DNA of 64,000 bases, taken from positions 62,001 through 126,000 of the forward strand of contig BGKB01000056.1 in assembly GCA_003116975.1 (NCBI GenBank), in the 5' to 3' direction. Positions 39,033-50,353 of the stretch are shown here, one piece after another (the first letter of the stretch is position 1; each line of letters begins with the position of its first letter). The notes below the pieces were generated by a model. The model did no database searches, was not told where the DNA came from, and saw only the letters and a list, made by a program, of their open reading frames with translations. Source of the stretch: Aurantiochytrium sp. KH105 (lineage: Eukaryota > Sar > Bigyra > Thraustochytrida > Thraustochytriidae). Position numbers and translations under genes: made by a program.

Positions 39033-39857
39033 CTGCAATCAGCTAAGTTTTCACATCATCTTTACAAACAAGTTTATCCTTTCGAGGCGGACGTGGTGAT
39101 TGCCATGAATTCATCAGGTGCAATGGCGGCCACCATTTTCATCACCATCATCATCCTCATTATTGACATGTGAGTCAAGTTAATTGAATTGAGCCCGCCT
39201 TGAGAACCTTGATTGCTTCCTCGCTTGCTTTCTTTGCAGAACTCATTTATACTCCTAAACCTTGACCACTTTTTTCTCCCACTTTATTCTCGTCGGCAGT
39301 CGAGTCGTCCTTCGCTGGGTTTCACGCAACACTCTTCTGGGTCTTGAGGCATGCAGCCAATTTCGCTCGCTCTCACTGTCAGTCAACATTTGAAAAGCTA
39401 GACCTGCTTGAGGGAAAAACAAAAACACAGGGGCGGCAGCGGCTTGGATCGCTCGCTCTCTACTCGCTCTCTACTCTCTCTATGGTATCCTGCAAAGCAG
39501 AAATCGAACTCTCGCTCAGCTAGATCTCGACGCGGCCGCAGCGGCAGTGGCGGCGACGAGGGCGGCGTCAGTGGCGGCGGCGGCGGCGGCGGCGTAGCCC
39601 GTCTGCAAGTCCCGTACGTTCGTAGCTCTCACGCGTCGCGGCGCAGACAAGGTTGCGCTGCACGGTCGTCGAGAGGCGGGGCCAACGGCGATCGAGAGTT
39701 GAGACTCGCTTGCCAGGGAGAACGAAGGCTCGTTCTCGTGCGTGCAGCGCGTACTTGGCAAGGCAAGGCAAGGCAAGGCAAGGCAAGGCAAAGCAAGGCA
39801 AGACAAGCCAGCTCGCAACGACAGACAGGCAGAGCAAGAGATTGACAATCTGGCACA
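39033..39857. other. intergenic region between tandem genes
   Basis: Holds the aldolase/SDR 3' UTR and the PLAA promoter and leader, including GGC/GGCGGC repeats (39540-39595) and a GGCAA array (39757-39802). No gene is visible. Confidence 0.5.
39757..39802. repeat. (GGCAA)n pentanucleotide repeat in PLAA leader
   Basis: About nine GGCAA units, one interrupted, ending 55 bases before the PLAA start codon. Confidence 0.93.
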
Positions 39858-42254
39858 ATGTTTGAGCTCGTGGGCGAGCTGTACGGCCATCAGGGCGACA
39901 TCCGTGGGCTGGCGGCCATCCCTGGCGGCAGACTTGTATCCGGGAGCCGAGACCGTATTGGCAAGGTATGGCGGCCTGTGCGCGAAGGCAAAGGATACGA
40001 GGAAGTGGCCGCGCTTCTGGAGCACGAGCACTGGGTGTCCGTGGTCCTTGCCTTGCCCGGGTCGCTGGGCTTTGTGACGGGATGCCAGGATCACAAGATT
40101 CGCTGGTACGACGGTGACGGCAACATCAAGGGCACTCTGTTAGGCCACGAGGGTCCCGTATCCTCGCTGGACTGGAATACCGCCTCGGAAGAGCTCGTGA
40201 GTGGAAGCTGGGACGGAACTGCGCGAATTTGGGATCTGAGCAGCGGGACATGCAAGTCTGTACTCCCGGGTCACGAGAATGGCGTCTGTGTGCTGGCCTT
40301 GCCGAATGGGACGATTGCAACAGGGTCTGCCGGCGTCCAGCGCAACAATCGCGTCGAGGGCTTTCAGGTGCGATTGTGGCGCGATGGTCAGCAATTGTCC
40401 TCGCTCAAGGAACACCAGGGTGCCGTGCGGAGCTTGTGCAGAGCAGCGGCGGACGGCGCAACATTTGCGAGCACGTCAAACGATGGTACGGTTCGTGTGT
40501 GGCCCGCCGAGGGTGGCGCATCTCTGGCGACCATGAGCAACCCTCCGGGTCCAGAGGGCTCGCCGGCGTTCAACTTTTGCGTTGCAGCAGCCGATGGATA
40601 TTCGCGGCTGGCCGTCGCAAGCGATGACTGCTGCGTGCGCATTTGGAACCCCGAGACCGGGTCGATGGAGGAGGAGATTGCGCACCCATGCACGGTGTGG
40701 TGTGTGGTACAGCTGGAGAATGGTGACTTTGCCACGGGCGGCTCCGACGGCGTGGTGCGCGTGTTTTCGCGCGATGCGAGCCGTCATGCACCTGGCGAGG
40801 TTCGCGAAGGGTACCTCAATGAAGCGCTGAAGCGTCGGGAAGCAATTGCAAACAAGGCGTCGAATGGCGGGCAAAAGATCGATCCGTCCAAGCTGGCGAA
40901 AATCTACGAAGCGAAACCTGGCGGGAGCGATGGCGAGGTGAAAATGTTCAACAAGGAAGGCCAGGCATGGGTCTACTCGTGGTCTGCCTCGTCGCAGACC
41001 TGGATTGAGGTGGGCGAAGTGATGGGCGACGCCGGTGGAAAAGAAATGATTGACGGCGTGGAGTACGACAAGGTAGTCCCAGTAGAGATTGAAGACCCTT
41101 CCTCGGGCGGCGTGCGCAAGCTGCAGCTTGGGTTCAACAACGAGGACTCGCCGTACGTCGTGGCACAGCAGTTCGTGGCCAAGCACGAGCTTTCGGAGCA
41201 TCACACGCAGCAGATTGCCGAGTTTGTACAGAACGTGAGGGGCCAGGCCTCGGGCCCGCCAACGATTGACATGTCTGGCGGCGGCGCAGCGAGTGGCGCG
41301 AGCGCAGGTTCAGGTGCAGGTGCCGGCGCAGGCGCAACAACGTCTTCTTCTATGGAGGTTGACGAAGGCGGAGCGGTTGGCTTTCCTCTGCAGTTTGCGT
41401 CGGGCGTTGCCTTTGAGGCGGGCGACCTGGACAAGATTATGAGCAAGTTGGAAGAGGTGAACGCTTCTCTTGCAGAAGCGTCGTTGAGCGACAAGGAGCT
41501 CGCAGCCTTGCGCGAGGTCTGCGCCACGCTTAAGCAAACGTCTCGATACCACGCAACGACGGTGGACGCCGCGGGCGTGCGCGCTCTTTTGCGCGCCTTT
41601 GCCGATTGGGACCTTGTGGAGGGCTTTCCGGTCATGGATGTACTGCGATTGGTGCTGACCCATCCAGACGGAAGTGCCAAGGTGGCAGCTACGGGCCGTG
41701 TAGGGGAGATATTGACGCGTTCTTTGGCCGTGGCAAGCGCCAAAGGATCCGAGAGCGCGGCTCCCCTTGCCCCGGCATTGGTGGGTGCGCGCGTGGCTGC
41801 CAATGTATTTCGACACCCGCCGACAGCAGATGCCGCGGTCAAGGCTCTCGATGGCGCGGCGAGTGCTGTGGAGGATGTGGCGGAGCCGCTGCGCGCCTTG
41901 ACGGAGTTTCCAAACAAGAACGTGCGCGCTGCTGCGGCGACCTGTTTGATGAACTGTGCCAACAAGCTGGCTCATACGCGGAGCGTCACGACTACGACGG
42001 AGACGCGTCAGGGTCTGCTGCGGGCAGCAGTACAGGCGATCGAGGCGTGTGCATCGCAGGGTGCCAAGGAGGGCGAGGCTGCGCGCAAGGCGGCGCTTGC
42101 TGCCGGGTGTCTGCTCGTGCTCGACTCTTCGCTCGAGGGGGACTTTGATGGTCTTGCGGCGGCGCTCTCGACAGCCGAGGGACTTGACGTGCCTGCACTG
42201 ACGACCGTGTGCGACAATCTTCGAGCATTGCTTCGTCGTAGGGGACATAAATGA
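39858..42254 (+). CDS. PLAA: PLAA/Doa1 (Ufd3) ubiquitin- and p97-binding protein
   Basis: A single-exon gene of 798 residues. Residues 1 to about 310 form a seven-bladed WD40 propeller starting LVGELYGHQGDIRGLAAIPG, with HEGPVSSLDW, GSWDGTARIWDL and GTVRVWPAEGG. The propeller binds ubiquitin in this family. A PFU domain follows (about 340-460: DPSKLAKIYEAKPGGSDGEV, GKEMIDGVEYDKVVPVEIED, LGFNNEDSPYVVAQQFVAKH). A Gly/Ala linker leads to the PUL armadillo-like domain (about 510-795), which binds the C-terminus of the AAA ATPase p97/Cdc48. All three domains are in the canonical order and the length matches human PLAA and yeast Doa1. It acts in Cdc48-dependent extraction and turnover of ubiquitinated proteins and organelle quality control. 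Confidence 0.95.
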   Translation: MFELVGELYGHQGDIRGLAAIPGGRLVSGSRDRIGKVWRPVREGKGYEEVAALLEHEHWVSVVLALPGSLGFVTGCQDHKIRWYDGDGNIKGTLLGHEGPVSSLDWNTASEELVSGSWDGTARIWDLSSGTCKSVLPGHENGVCVLALPNGTIATGSAGVQRNNRVEGFQVRLWRDGQQLSSLKEHQGAVRSLCRAAADGATFASTSNDGTVRVWPAEGGASLATMSNPPGPEGSPAFNFCVAAADGYSRLAVASDDCCVRIWNPETGSMEEEIAHPCTVWCVVQLENGDFATGGSDGVVRVFSRDASRHAPGEVREGYLNEALKRREAIANKASNGGQKIDPSKLAKIYEAKPGGSDGEVKMFNKEGQAWVYSWSASSQTWIEVGEVMGDAGGKEMIDGVEYDKVVPVEIEDPSSGGVRKLQLGFNNEDSPYVVAQQFVAKHELSEHHTQQIAEFVQNVRGQASGPPTIDMSGGGAASGASAGSGAGAGAGATTSSSMEVDEGGAVGFPLQFASGVAFEAGDLDKIMSKLEEVNASLAEASLSDKELAALREVCATLKQTSRYHATTVDAAGVRALLRAFADWDLVEGFPVMDVLRLVLTHPDGSAKVAATGRVGEILTRSLAVASAKGSESAAPLAPALVGARVAANVFRHPPTADAAVKALDGAASAVEDVAEPLRALTEFPNKNVRAAAATCLMNCANKLAHTRSVTTTTETRQGLLRAAVQAIEACASQGAKEGEAARKAALAAGCLLVLDSSLEGDFDGLAAALSTAEGLDVPALTTVCDNLRALLRRRGHK

Positions 42255-43494
42255 ATTTCGAAAACATTACTGTTGGATAGGACTTGATTCGAGTTCTCCA
42301 TTTCTTGCCGTTTTGGAGACTTGTTTTTTCTTCTCGTACTGCTGTTTTTACTCTGCTCCGTCCGTCGACCTTCCATGATTAGGGATAGGTGTTTGTTTCA
42401 GAGACAAAACATGGGACAAGACGGGACAAGAAGGGAAGGGCGATTGGCGTCGGATTCATCTCTCATTCATTTCCTTCCACTGAATCGACCTTGCTTGGGA
42501 GTTATCTTTCCACAAAGCAAACGAGTAGGGGCATGATGGATTGTGAAGTGTGCATGCTGGCGCTGTTGATTTCAAAGACAAGGAAAGAAAAAAAGAAAGG
42601 TGGGAGGAAGGAAGAGAGAAGACAATTTGATTTGTTGATTTGTGATTTAGGAATGAATGCAACGCTGCAAAAGGACAGGAGGCACGGTAAGAGGAAGCTG
42701 CACGGTTCGTTTGTTTGTTGTTCCATATGATTTTAATGAGGGCGCGCATGAAGCAGGACACTGCAAAGTGTGTCATGCAAAACTATTTCTACCACTACTA
42801 CTGCGCTCTCAACAGATGATCTTGAGAGCAATGCGCTTGTGCCTCTCATGTGTGTCGTGCAGGAAGGCATACATACAGACAGTCAAACAGACAGACAGGC
42901 AGGTTAAGGAAAATGGCCGAGCCACCCGTTCCGCAAATGTTACAAACTTCCGTTTCAACAGTCAGACGCGCTTGGTCGTCTCGGAAGACGTGAGGGTGTC
43001 GATTCATTCATTCATTCGTATTTGGTTTCTTCGGACTGGGTCGGTCGCACTCGCTGCTATATTTCATGCGCGTAAAACGCATGAACACGTAGCAACCGGC
43101 GGCAGTGCGTCCGCCATCCGTCGAGGTGGGTCCTTCGACCCTTGACACTTGACTCTCTTTGTTTCCATGAGAAGAGACGAGAGATAGAGAGCGAGGTGTG
43201 AAGAGGAAAGACCATATATAGCACACGAGAGCGGTAGCTGCCTACGCGCTCAGAGACCTTGCAAAAGTCGCAAAAAGTCGCCGGCGGGCACATCTCAAGC
43301 CACTCGCGCGCCAGTCTCTACGGACGGCAGGCAATGCGGGCTCAAGTTGTTTGTGCTGATTGCTTGGTTGTTTGGTTGGTTGGCCGATCGATGCATCAAT
43401 CAATCAAGCAAGCAAGCAAGCAAACAGTCAGACAAACGAAAAAGAGAAGAGGTTGGAAGAGCGTAAAGAGACGCGAACCAACGAGACACAGCAC
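42255..43494. other. convergent intergenic region
   Basis: About 1.2 kb between the PLAA and arginase stop codons, of near-neutral base composition. Open frames at 42389-42730 and 42657-43145 (plus) and 43008-43293 (minus) are short and unrecognised. Short CAGA (42868-42900), TTCA (43000-43016) and AAGC (43400-43425) repeats are present. No gene is supported. Confidence 0.45.
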
Positions 43495-44793
43495 TTAGAT
43501 GATGCGAGCACCCATGGCGGAAGAAATGAGGGCCATGCCGAGCGCGGCGGTCATCTCGGACTCGGGACCCGGCGCGAGCTTGGGGTTGACCTCGACAAGA
43601 TCCATGGAGCCGAGCATGCCGGTGTTGCCGACGGCCTCGGCGACGTAGTGAGCCTCGCGGAAGTTGAGACCGCCACGAACGACGGTGCCCGTGCTGGGCG
43701 CGACCTCGGGGTCGACGGCGTCAATGTCGTAGCTGAGGTGGAGCGGGCGCATGGATCCGTCGGGCTTGCGGAGCGACTCGATGGCCATGTCCATGACGTT
43801 GCCGATGCCGAAGCGGTCGACGTGGTGCATGGAGAAGGCAGTAATTTTGTGATCGCGGATAATCTTCCGTTCGCCGGCGTCGAGGTCGCGGAGGCCGACA
43901 AAGACGATCTGCTCCGGGTTGAGCTTGGGGACATCCTTGAACCACTCGAAGCCCGGGAGCAGAGTGGGGTCGATGAGACCGAGCATGAGACCGAGGGGCA
44001 TGCCGTGCATGTTGCCGCTGGGGCTGGTCTCTGGGGTGTTGAGGTCGCCGTGGGCGTCGACCCAGATGATGCCGGTGTCGGGGCGGGCGCGGAGGATGGC
44101 CGAGACGGATCCGGCCGAGAGCGAGTGGTCACCGCCGAGGATGAGGGCGAATTCCTTTTCCTTGGCGGCCTCGTAGACGCGGTCGTGGATCTTCTTGAGG
44201 CCCTTGCCGACGGTGAAGCAGTTCTTGGCGAGGCCCTGGACCTTGGTGGGGTCAATGGCCGGGTCGTTGCGGGTGGGTTCGTCGAATTCGAGGTCGCCCT
44301 TGTCGTCGATGCGCCACTCGAGCGCGAGGAGGTTGTCCTCGAGGCCGCAGGCGCGAAGGATCTGGGAGCCCTGGTCGGTGCCTGCGCGGGGCTGGCCCCA
44401 GGACATGGGGGCGCCGATGATGCTGGCGGTCTTGGGCACGCGGAGGAAGGGGGGCACCTCGACCTCTTCTCCGAGGTGGTCGTAGTTGCCGTGGACGACG
44501 GCGCCGCCCATGCCCATTTGCTCGGGGTTGAAGCCGTGCTTGGCGTGCTGGGCCGAGGCCTCGGTGGACCTCCACCTCCTGGGCGGCTCGCCGGTGATGG
44601 GCTGCGTCGAGGCCTGCTCGCGCTTGTTGGCGGTCGAGGTCTTGCGGAGGGCCGTTCTGTCGGTCACTGCGCCTGAGACTCGCCAGCGCCTGCGTGCTGC
44701 TGCGGCGGCGCCAACCGCGGGCTTGACGCGCGTGCGTGCGCGCGAGGCCGCCGCCACGGGCGTCAGGGTGCGTCCCATGCGTGCGCCGATCAT
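43495..44793 (-). CDS. arginase, probably mitochondrial
   Basis: A single-exon gene of 432 residues. The first 80 or so residues are rich in Arg/Ala/Thr and lack acidic runs, consistent with a mitochondrial presequence. The ureohydrolase domain shows GGDHSLSAGS, DAHGDLNTPETSPSGNMHGM and SYDIDAVDPEVAPSTGT, retaining all manganese ligands (His in GGDH, DxHxD, DxD). The Asn and Ser following DAHGD and the NMHGMP block favour arginase over agmatinase. It should hydrolyse L-arginine to ornithine and urea. The usual DAHAD reads DAHGD, a conservative change. A functional link to the ornithine-type carrier at 8910 is possible. Codon bias leaves the opposite strand open over nearly the whole gene. Confidence 0.92.
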   Translation of the reverse strand: MIGARMGRTLTPVAAASRARTRVKPAVGAAAAARRRWRVSGAVTDRTALRKTSTANKREQASTQPITGEPPRRWRSTEASAQHAKHGFNPEQMGMGGAVVHGNYDHLGEEVEVPPFLRVPKTASIIGAPMSWGQPRAGTDQGSQILRACGLEDNLLALEWRIDDKGDLEFDEPTRNDPAIDPTKVQGLAKNCFTVGKGLKKIHDRVYEAAKEKEFALILGGDHSLSAGSVSAILRARPDTGIIWVDAHGDLNTPETSPSGNMHGMPLGLMLGLIDPTLLPGFEWFKDVPKLNPEQIVFVGLRDLDAGERKIIRDHKITAFSMHHVDRFGIGNVMDMAIESLRKPDGSMRPLHLSYDIDAVDPEVAPSTGTVVRGGLNFREAHYVAEAVGNTGMLGSMDLVEVNPKLAPGPESEMTAALGMALISSAMGARII

Positions 44794-46184
44794 CCTCCTC
44801 GCTCGCTCGCTGTTGCTTGCTTGCTTGCTCGCTTGCGCTTGTGCTTTGGTCTGTTTGTCTGTCGGGTCTGCCTGCGCTGCTGGCCGGGTTCTCTCGCTCT
44901 CTCTTCCCGCCTTTCTTCCTGCTTTCTGCTTCTGCCTGCCTGCCTGCCTAGTACGCCACCGGCGGCCTGACTGTTTCGGGTTTGCTCTCCTCGCCCTCCG
45001 CGTCTACCTCCGTTGCTTGCTTACTTGCTTGCTTGCTTGTTTTGTCTGTCTAGTGTGTGTGTGTGTCCACTCTGGCCGCCTATAGTCGTTGCTATGTGAT
45101 GGCGGGGTGGTAGCAACAAAACAAACACCTGCCCCTCTTCTTTCTGTTTGTCTGTCTGCCTGTTTGACCCGCTTTTTTCCCGCCTTCCCCCGCCCGCTTC
45201 AGCTCCTCTCCCCCTCCCTCCCTCCTCCCGGCTCTCCCTCCGCCTCTCGCCCGCCAAGCAAGCTTGCCCGCGCCGCGACGCGACCGGCGCTCGAAACGCG
45301 GTCGAACGAACGGCGGCGGCGAGCCCTGACTCCTCCTCCTCCTCCTCCCCTCCTCGCGCCTCGCCTCCGACTCGTCCCGCTCCGCTTCCCGCCTTCCGCC
45401 GCGCTTCCGCCAGCCTCCCTCCCTCTCCCTCCTCCCCGGCGCCGCGCCTTCCTCGCGTCGGGCAGGCAGACGCGGGGCCTGGCTGGCTCACGCGGCTGGC
45501 TCTGCGCTTGGTCGCCGCTTCTTTCTCTCTGCTCGCAGAGGGAGACGAGACGCAGCAGCAGCCGAAATGGAGGTTCGAGGGGAGGCAGGAAGCAGAAGCA
45601 GCAGAGAGAAGAAGCTGACTCACGGTTGGGCGCGCCTTGGACACGGCGGTCTGTCTGTCTGAGGCGTGCGTGGTCAGCCAGGCAGCCAGGTCAGAGCTCG
45701 CCTTTTGCGGAGTCATCGACGCATGACGTACGCCTGCACTGCAAGCGTGCTTCGATCGCCGCAGTCAGTGCAGCAGCAGCTGCAGCTCCCGAGCTCGCCC
45801 GGATCCAGGAGGCAAGGGGAGGCAAGGGGAGGAGAGGTCCGCCGCCGTTCCTTCATTCTTTCTTTCCTCCATTCTTTCAGTCTAGCCTCTTCTTTCTTTT
45901 CTCCTTCTGCGCCGTCCGCCTATGACTAACCGTAACTCTCTCCCTCCCTGCCTCTCTGGGCGCTGGCTGGTGGCTGGCTGGCTGTGGCTGGTCTAGCTAA
46001 CCGTCTGCGCCAGCGCTCGCCCGTCCTGCCCTTGCGCGCCTTGCCGGTCCAGCAGCCGCCTGCCGGTCGCCCTCTCGCGGCGTCTGTCCTGGCTGGCCTG
46101 GCCAGGCGCGCGGCGACGCGAGCGGAGGTGCGCCGCGCAGCGCAGGCCCTCGCCGCCCCGCCAGCCAGGTGCACGGGCCCGCAC

Positions 46185-46211
46185 CGCATCGCATCGCATC
46201 GCATCGCATCG
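46185..46211. repeat. (GCATC)n pentanucleotide repeat
   Basis: About five perfect GCATC units. Confidence 0.9.
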
Positions 46212-46870
46212 CGTCCACCGCGCGCAGGCACCGAGGCAAGCAGCACAGCTCTCCCCTCCGTGCTCCAGACCATTGCCACGGGGCTTCCTGCGCCTCCGCG
46301 TCTTCCCCTCTCTCTCTCAGTCTGTCTCTGGGGCGCATGCGCGGTCGCGGGCAGTCGCATCGTCGTCGCCGTGCCGCGCCGAGCCCTGCTCTCTCGCCCT
46401 CGCGGCGGAGGCGTTCCCGGCTCCCTCCCTCCCTTCCTGCGGCACGGCCGCGCACGCGCAGGTTCGGCGGTGGCCGCTCTCGCTTCAGTCACCATGGTCA
46501 GCCAAGGCGCTGTTGCTCTTGCTCTGCCACGGTGCGGCTTGCTCTGCTCGGGAGCTCGGGAGCTCTTTCTTTCTTGCCCGTTGAGAGGAAGGAGGAAGGT
46601 CGGTCACGGCCAGCCAGAAAGAAAGAAGCCGAGAGCAGCAGGGACTCGCCTCGGGAAGGGAAGGGAAGGGAAGGGCAGGGAAGGGGCCAAAGGGGGGGAG
46701 CCCTGGCTGGCGGGGCGCATCGATCAGCCGCAGGCGGCTCGAATCAAGCGAGGCGCCGCGAGATTACCGCCCCGGCGCTGCCCGACTTCATCCTTCCCTC
46801 CTGCGTGCGCGCTTGCTTGTGTGCTTGCTTGCTGGGTTCTTTAGGGCCGCCGACGAGCCGAGATCGGCCA

Positions 46871-46873
<3 letters not shown>

Positions 46874-46927
<54 letters not shown>

Positions 46928-46929
46928 AG
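46874..46929. repeat. (GAAA)n tetranucleotide repeat
   Basis: About 14 uninterrupted GAAA units, the complement of the TTTC array at 34404. Confidence 0.96.
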
Positions 46930-47197
46930 GCGGGCGGCCAGGCGAGGCAGTTCAGCCCCGCACGCGTCACGAATCGAAGCCCTCGCGCGCGTCATGCGCA
47001 TCGGCACCACGCAGCGCAGCACTCATGGCAACAGCAGCTGCAGCAGCAGCAGCAGCAGCCAGCTGTAGCTGCAGCTTGCAGCTTGCAGGCGCAGCAGCAG
47101 CAGCAGCAGCAGCGGGAGATCGACGAACCTAGCCGGGAGAGGTCCGCCTCCCGGTCGCCGGGCTCTGTGAGTTCCTGCCGGCCACGCGCCGCGCCTC

Positions 47198-47228
<31 letters not shown>

Positions 47229-47243
47229 CGCTCGCTTGCTTGC
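47198..47243. repeat. (GCTT)n tetranucleotide repeat
   Basis: About 11 GCTT/GCTC units. Confidence 0.93.
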
Positions 47244-50200
47244 AGCTGCCGTTGCTTGCAGCTGGCCGGCGGCAGGGAATGGCGGCAGGCGCGCCGGCAC
47301 CAGCAGCGGCAGCGGCTCAGCGTGCTTGCGGTGCGCGCGGTGGAGAAGATGGGAGCGCCAGCCTCGAGACGAGGCCCAGCCCGCACGCCTCCATCACTAA
47401 CCTCGCACCGCACGCAGCCTAGCGCCTTCCTTCCCTAGCTCGCCGTACCCGGCCAGAGAGCGAGCGTGCGTAAGCAGCGTGACCGCCAGCGACCGCCCGC
47501 GTGCGAGCGTGCGTGCGTGGCCAGCTAACTGCCGAAGAGCTGGGCGGCGTTGGGTCTGAGCTCCCCGAGAGCTGGCCGCGACGCGACGCGACACAACACA
47601 GCCAAGCCCTGCATCACCGCCGGCACCAGCGGAGCCTCCTGCCGGCCGAGCCGAGCCGAGCCGCGCCGAGCCGCCGCGCTTGTCTCCTCTCCTCTCGTCT
47701 CCTCTCCTCTCCTCGCGCAAAGCCAGCCGGACCCGGCCATGAGAGCCCGCGCTGTTCTCGCATACGTACGCCACCGTCATGATGGCGAGCCGCAGCCGCT
47801 CCGTCGCTGCAGTGGCAGAGGCCGTGGTGGCTGCCGGAGCCAGGCAGGCATGTCGATCGATACATCTATCTAGCTATCTATCAACCATCCAAGGCGCCCT
47901 TCGTGCTTCGGCCTCCTTCGGCTCTCGCCGCCGCCATGAAGGTCCTGTAATGAGAGTAGTATCATGGCACACCATCACGCTAGCTGCAGCAGCAGCTGCT
48001 GCTGCTGCTGCTGCTGATGACGACATGCGCGTCTTCAAGTTCAAGTTGCATTGTTGGGAGCGGTGCAGCTTGTTCTTGGGACTCGACGTTGGGAGGAAAA
48101 CACAGCGCACACCCACCTAGGCCTACTACTCGGTAGCTCGCTCGCTAGAAAAAAGAAAGAAAAAGAAAAAGCGAGTGGGACAGGGAAGATGCGGCACGCC
48201 AGGCAGGCGCCCTACTGCCCGCACCGATCCTCTATCACAACTCGAAGATACGATGCGACGCGCGGCAGGCGTAGAAAGGGAGGGAGGGTGCTTACTGGCG
48301 GCTGACATACTGCCGGAGCGGCTGGCTTACTGGCTGGCTTCCCGCGATGCTCGAGCCGCGAGGCTCGAGTCGCTCTCGGCCTGCCGCAGCCGGCTTCTTC
48401 GGCCGTTCCTTTCCTCCCTCCTCCCTCCCTCCCTCCCTCCCTCCCACTGGAGCTCCTTCGTTCGAGGTACGCGCGCTCCATCCCGGCTGTCCGCGAATGG
48501 TTGGTTGGCTGGCCGAGCTGCGGCCGCGCCGAGAATCAAGACTCGCCGCGCACAAAAACCGGCGCTCTTCGCATCGCGGCCAGCGCAGCGCAACTCGCGG
48601 GGAACCAACCAACCATACAGCGCACGCGAGGCCGACAATGTCAGAACGCGACGCGACTTGAGAAACGTCGAAACGCGGCCCCGCCAAGCCGATCCCTCCT
48701 TGTTGAGGTGAAGTGCAGTGGCCCCTCACTGGCCGAGGCCACTCAGCCCGGACGGAGCAAAACGCAACAGCCTGCCGGTCCGGAAGGATCGAGCGGACCG
48801 AATTGCGCTGCTAACCGATCGAGACGATTCGGGCCGCCCCGCCAGTGGCGCAATCGCCCCCCCTGCCTGCACTGGCCCCTGCCCCTTCCAACCGCCGCCG
48901 CTGCAAATGCTGCGACGGGCGTTGGTTGCACCGGCCGCGGACAAGAAGATTTTTGCGGCCAACATAAATGGCAGGCTGCTGCTGCTGCAGCTGATGCATG
49001 CAACAAAAGATGCGATGTGTGAACGCGATGGATGGACGCATGGGTGGGCGGATCTTTCTGCGGTTTCAGACCCCTGGCGACGGAGCCGGAACAGGCGACA
49101 GGCGGACGCGAAAGGCCTCGAACTCGGCTCTGCTTTGCGTCTGGCCGCCCCACCTCGCTCATCTAGATGCTAAGCCGCCACCGCGTCTGGACGCAAGTGT
49201 CGGCAACAGGTCTTTGGACCCTGCGAGAGGCGATGGCGATAGCCAAGAATCGCCTGCGACAGCTCGCCTTGACTGTGAGTCCTGTCGCGGAACACAAAGA
49301 GTACCCTTTCTGCCGTTGGCTGGAACTTTCGCGTCCGCCTACCGATGAATCTTTCACTTGCTCTTTACCCAGCTTGAGATGCGCACGGGTCCGAGATGGA
49401 AAGGGAAATGAACGCCCTTGCATACGTCTTGCACTGATGGGGAGACGATACCGATCCCGCCTCACCATTTCAATATTGATATGGTCTTTGGAAAACGGGA
49501 TCAGCAAATCGATGCGTGCTTGTTCCATAGGCTTGCTATCCAACTGACAGCATCACTTTCTCCCCATCCATCGCAATCGCTTTGATTGGTGATTGTGGCC
49601 TCTTGAGCTGAGATCTGAGATCTGACACGACAGGTGCTTTCACAAAACGCTTGCTTGCAACCAGAGAAATCCAGCCTTCCCTTTTCATGCAGACTTGGCG
49701 GAAACGCTCACTTGTTCGCGCACAAATCAAGGGGCTTGAACATTCGCCCTTCAATCCAGTTTGACAGCGTTACTCTACAACACGCTTACAGCTCATACGC
49801 ACGCCAACAACGAACTCGAGCATTCACCTTTTGATTTCAACTTGGCGAGAATCTTTGCAAGTACTTGTGCAATCGAGGTGCTCGAGAATCTTTCTAAGCT
49901 TGAAAGTGCACCGACGACTCGCTTGCCTGCCAGCTGTAATCTTGGACTTGAGGCGCGGCCAAGACAATGTCTTTTTTCGAAATTGCATCATCAATCAGTT
50001 CAAGGGTGGCTGGCTGCCTTTCGAGCTACTTTTACTTACGTTTTTGTAGAATTTCGATCGCCCTGCAGCTTTTCTCAAATGTATGCGCTCAACCTCACCG
50101 ATTTGGAATGCTTTCTTACGAACCTAGACAAGAGTCGCTCTCGGTGACACAAGTCAAAAGTCTCGGCAATCAATATATTTGCTTTGACCCGAGCTTTGAT

Positions 50201-50300
50201 CAGCAAAAGGGTCTAACTCGAAACCCCCATCAGAGAGCTCGCTCTACGTAAATTTCGTTTTGCATACATTCGAGCACTGCGCCAGAGCAAGCAAGCCCCT

Positions 50301-50353
<53 letters not shown>
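50301..50353. repeat. (TTGC)n tetranucleotide repeat
   Basis: About 13 perfect units of the same GCTT family as 47198-47243. Confidence 0.96.

Noticed and set aside
36975..39038. A 687-codon minus-strand frame opposite the aldolase/SDR gene
   Set aside because: Antisense shadow with no recognisable motif; the plus strand carries all catalytic motifs.
43360..44676. A 438-codon plus-strand frame opposite arginase
   Set aside because: Antisense shadow; arginase motifs are on the minus strand.
45021..46844. Several 200-300-codon frames on both strands in the arginase/ArfGAP gap
   Set aside because: All are translations of microsatellites and GC-rich low-complexity sequence, overlapping each other in several frames.
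50301..50353. Regular GCTT spacing suggesting a CRISPR-like array
   Set aside because: These are simple tetranucleotide repeats without spacers; this is a eukaryotic genome and no cas-like gene is present.
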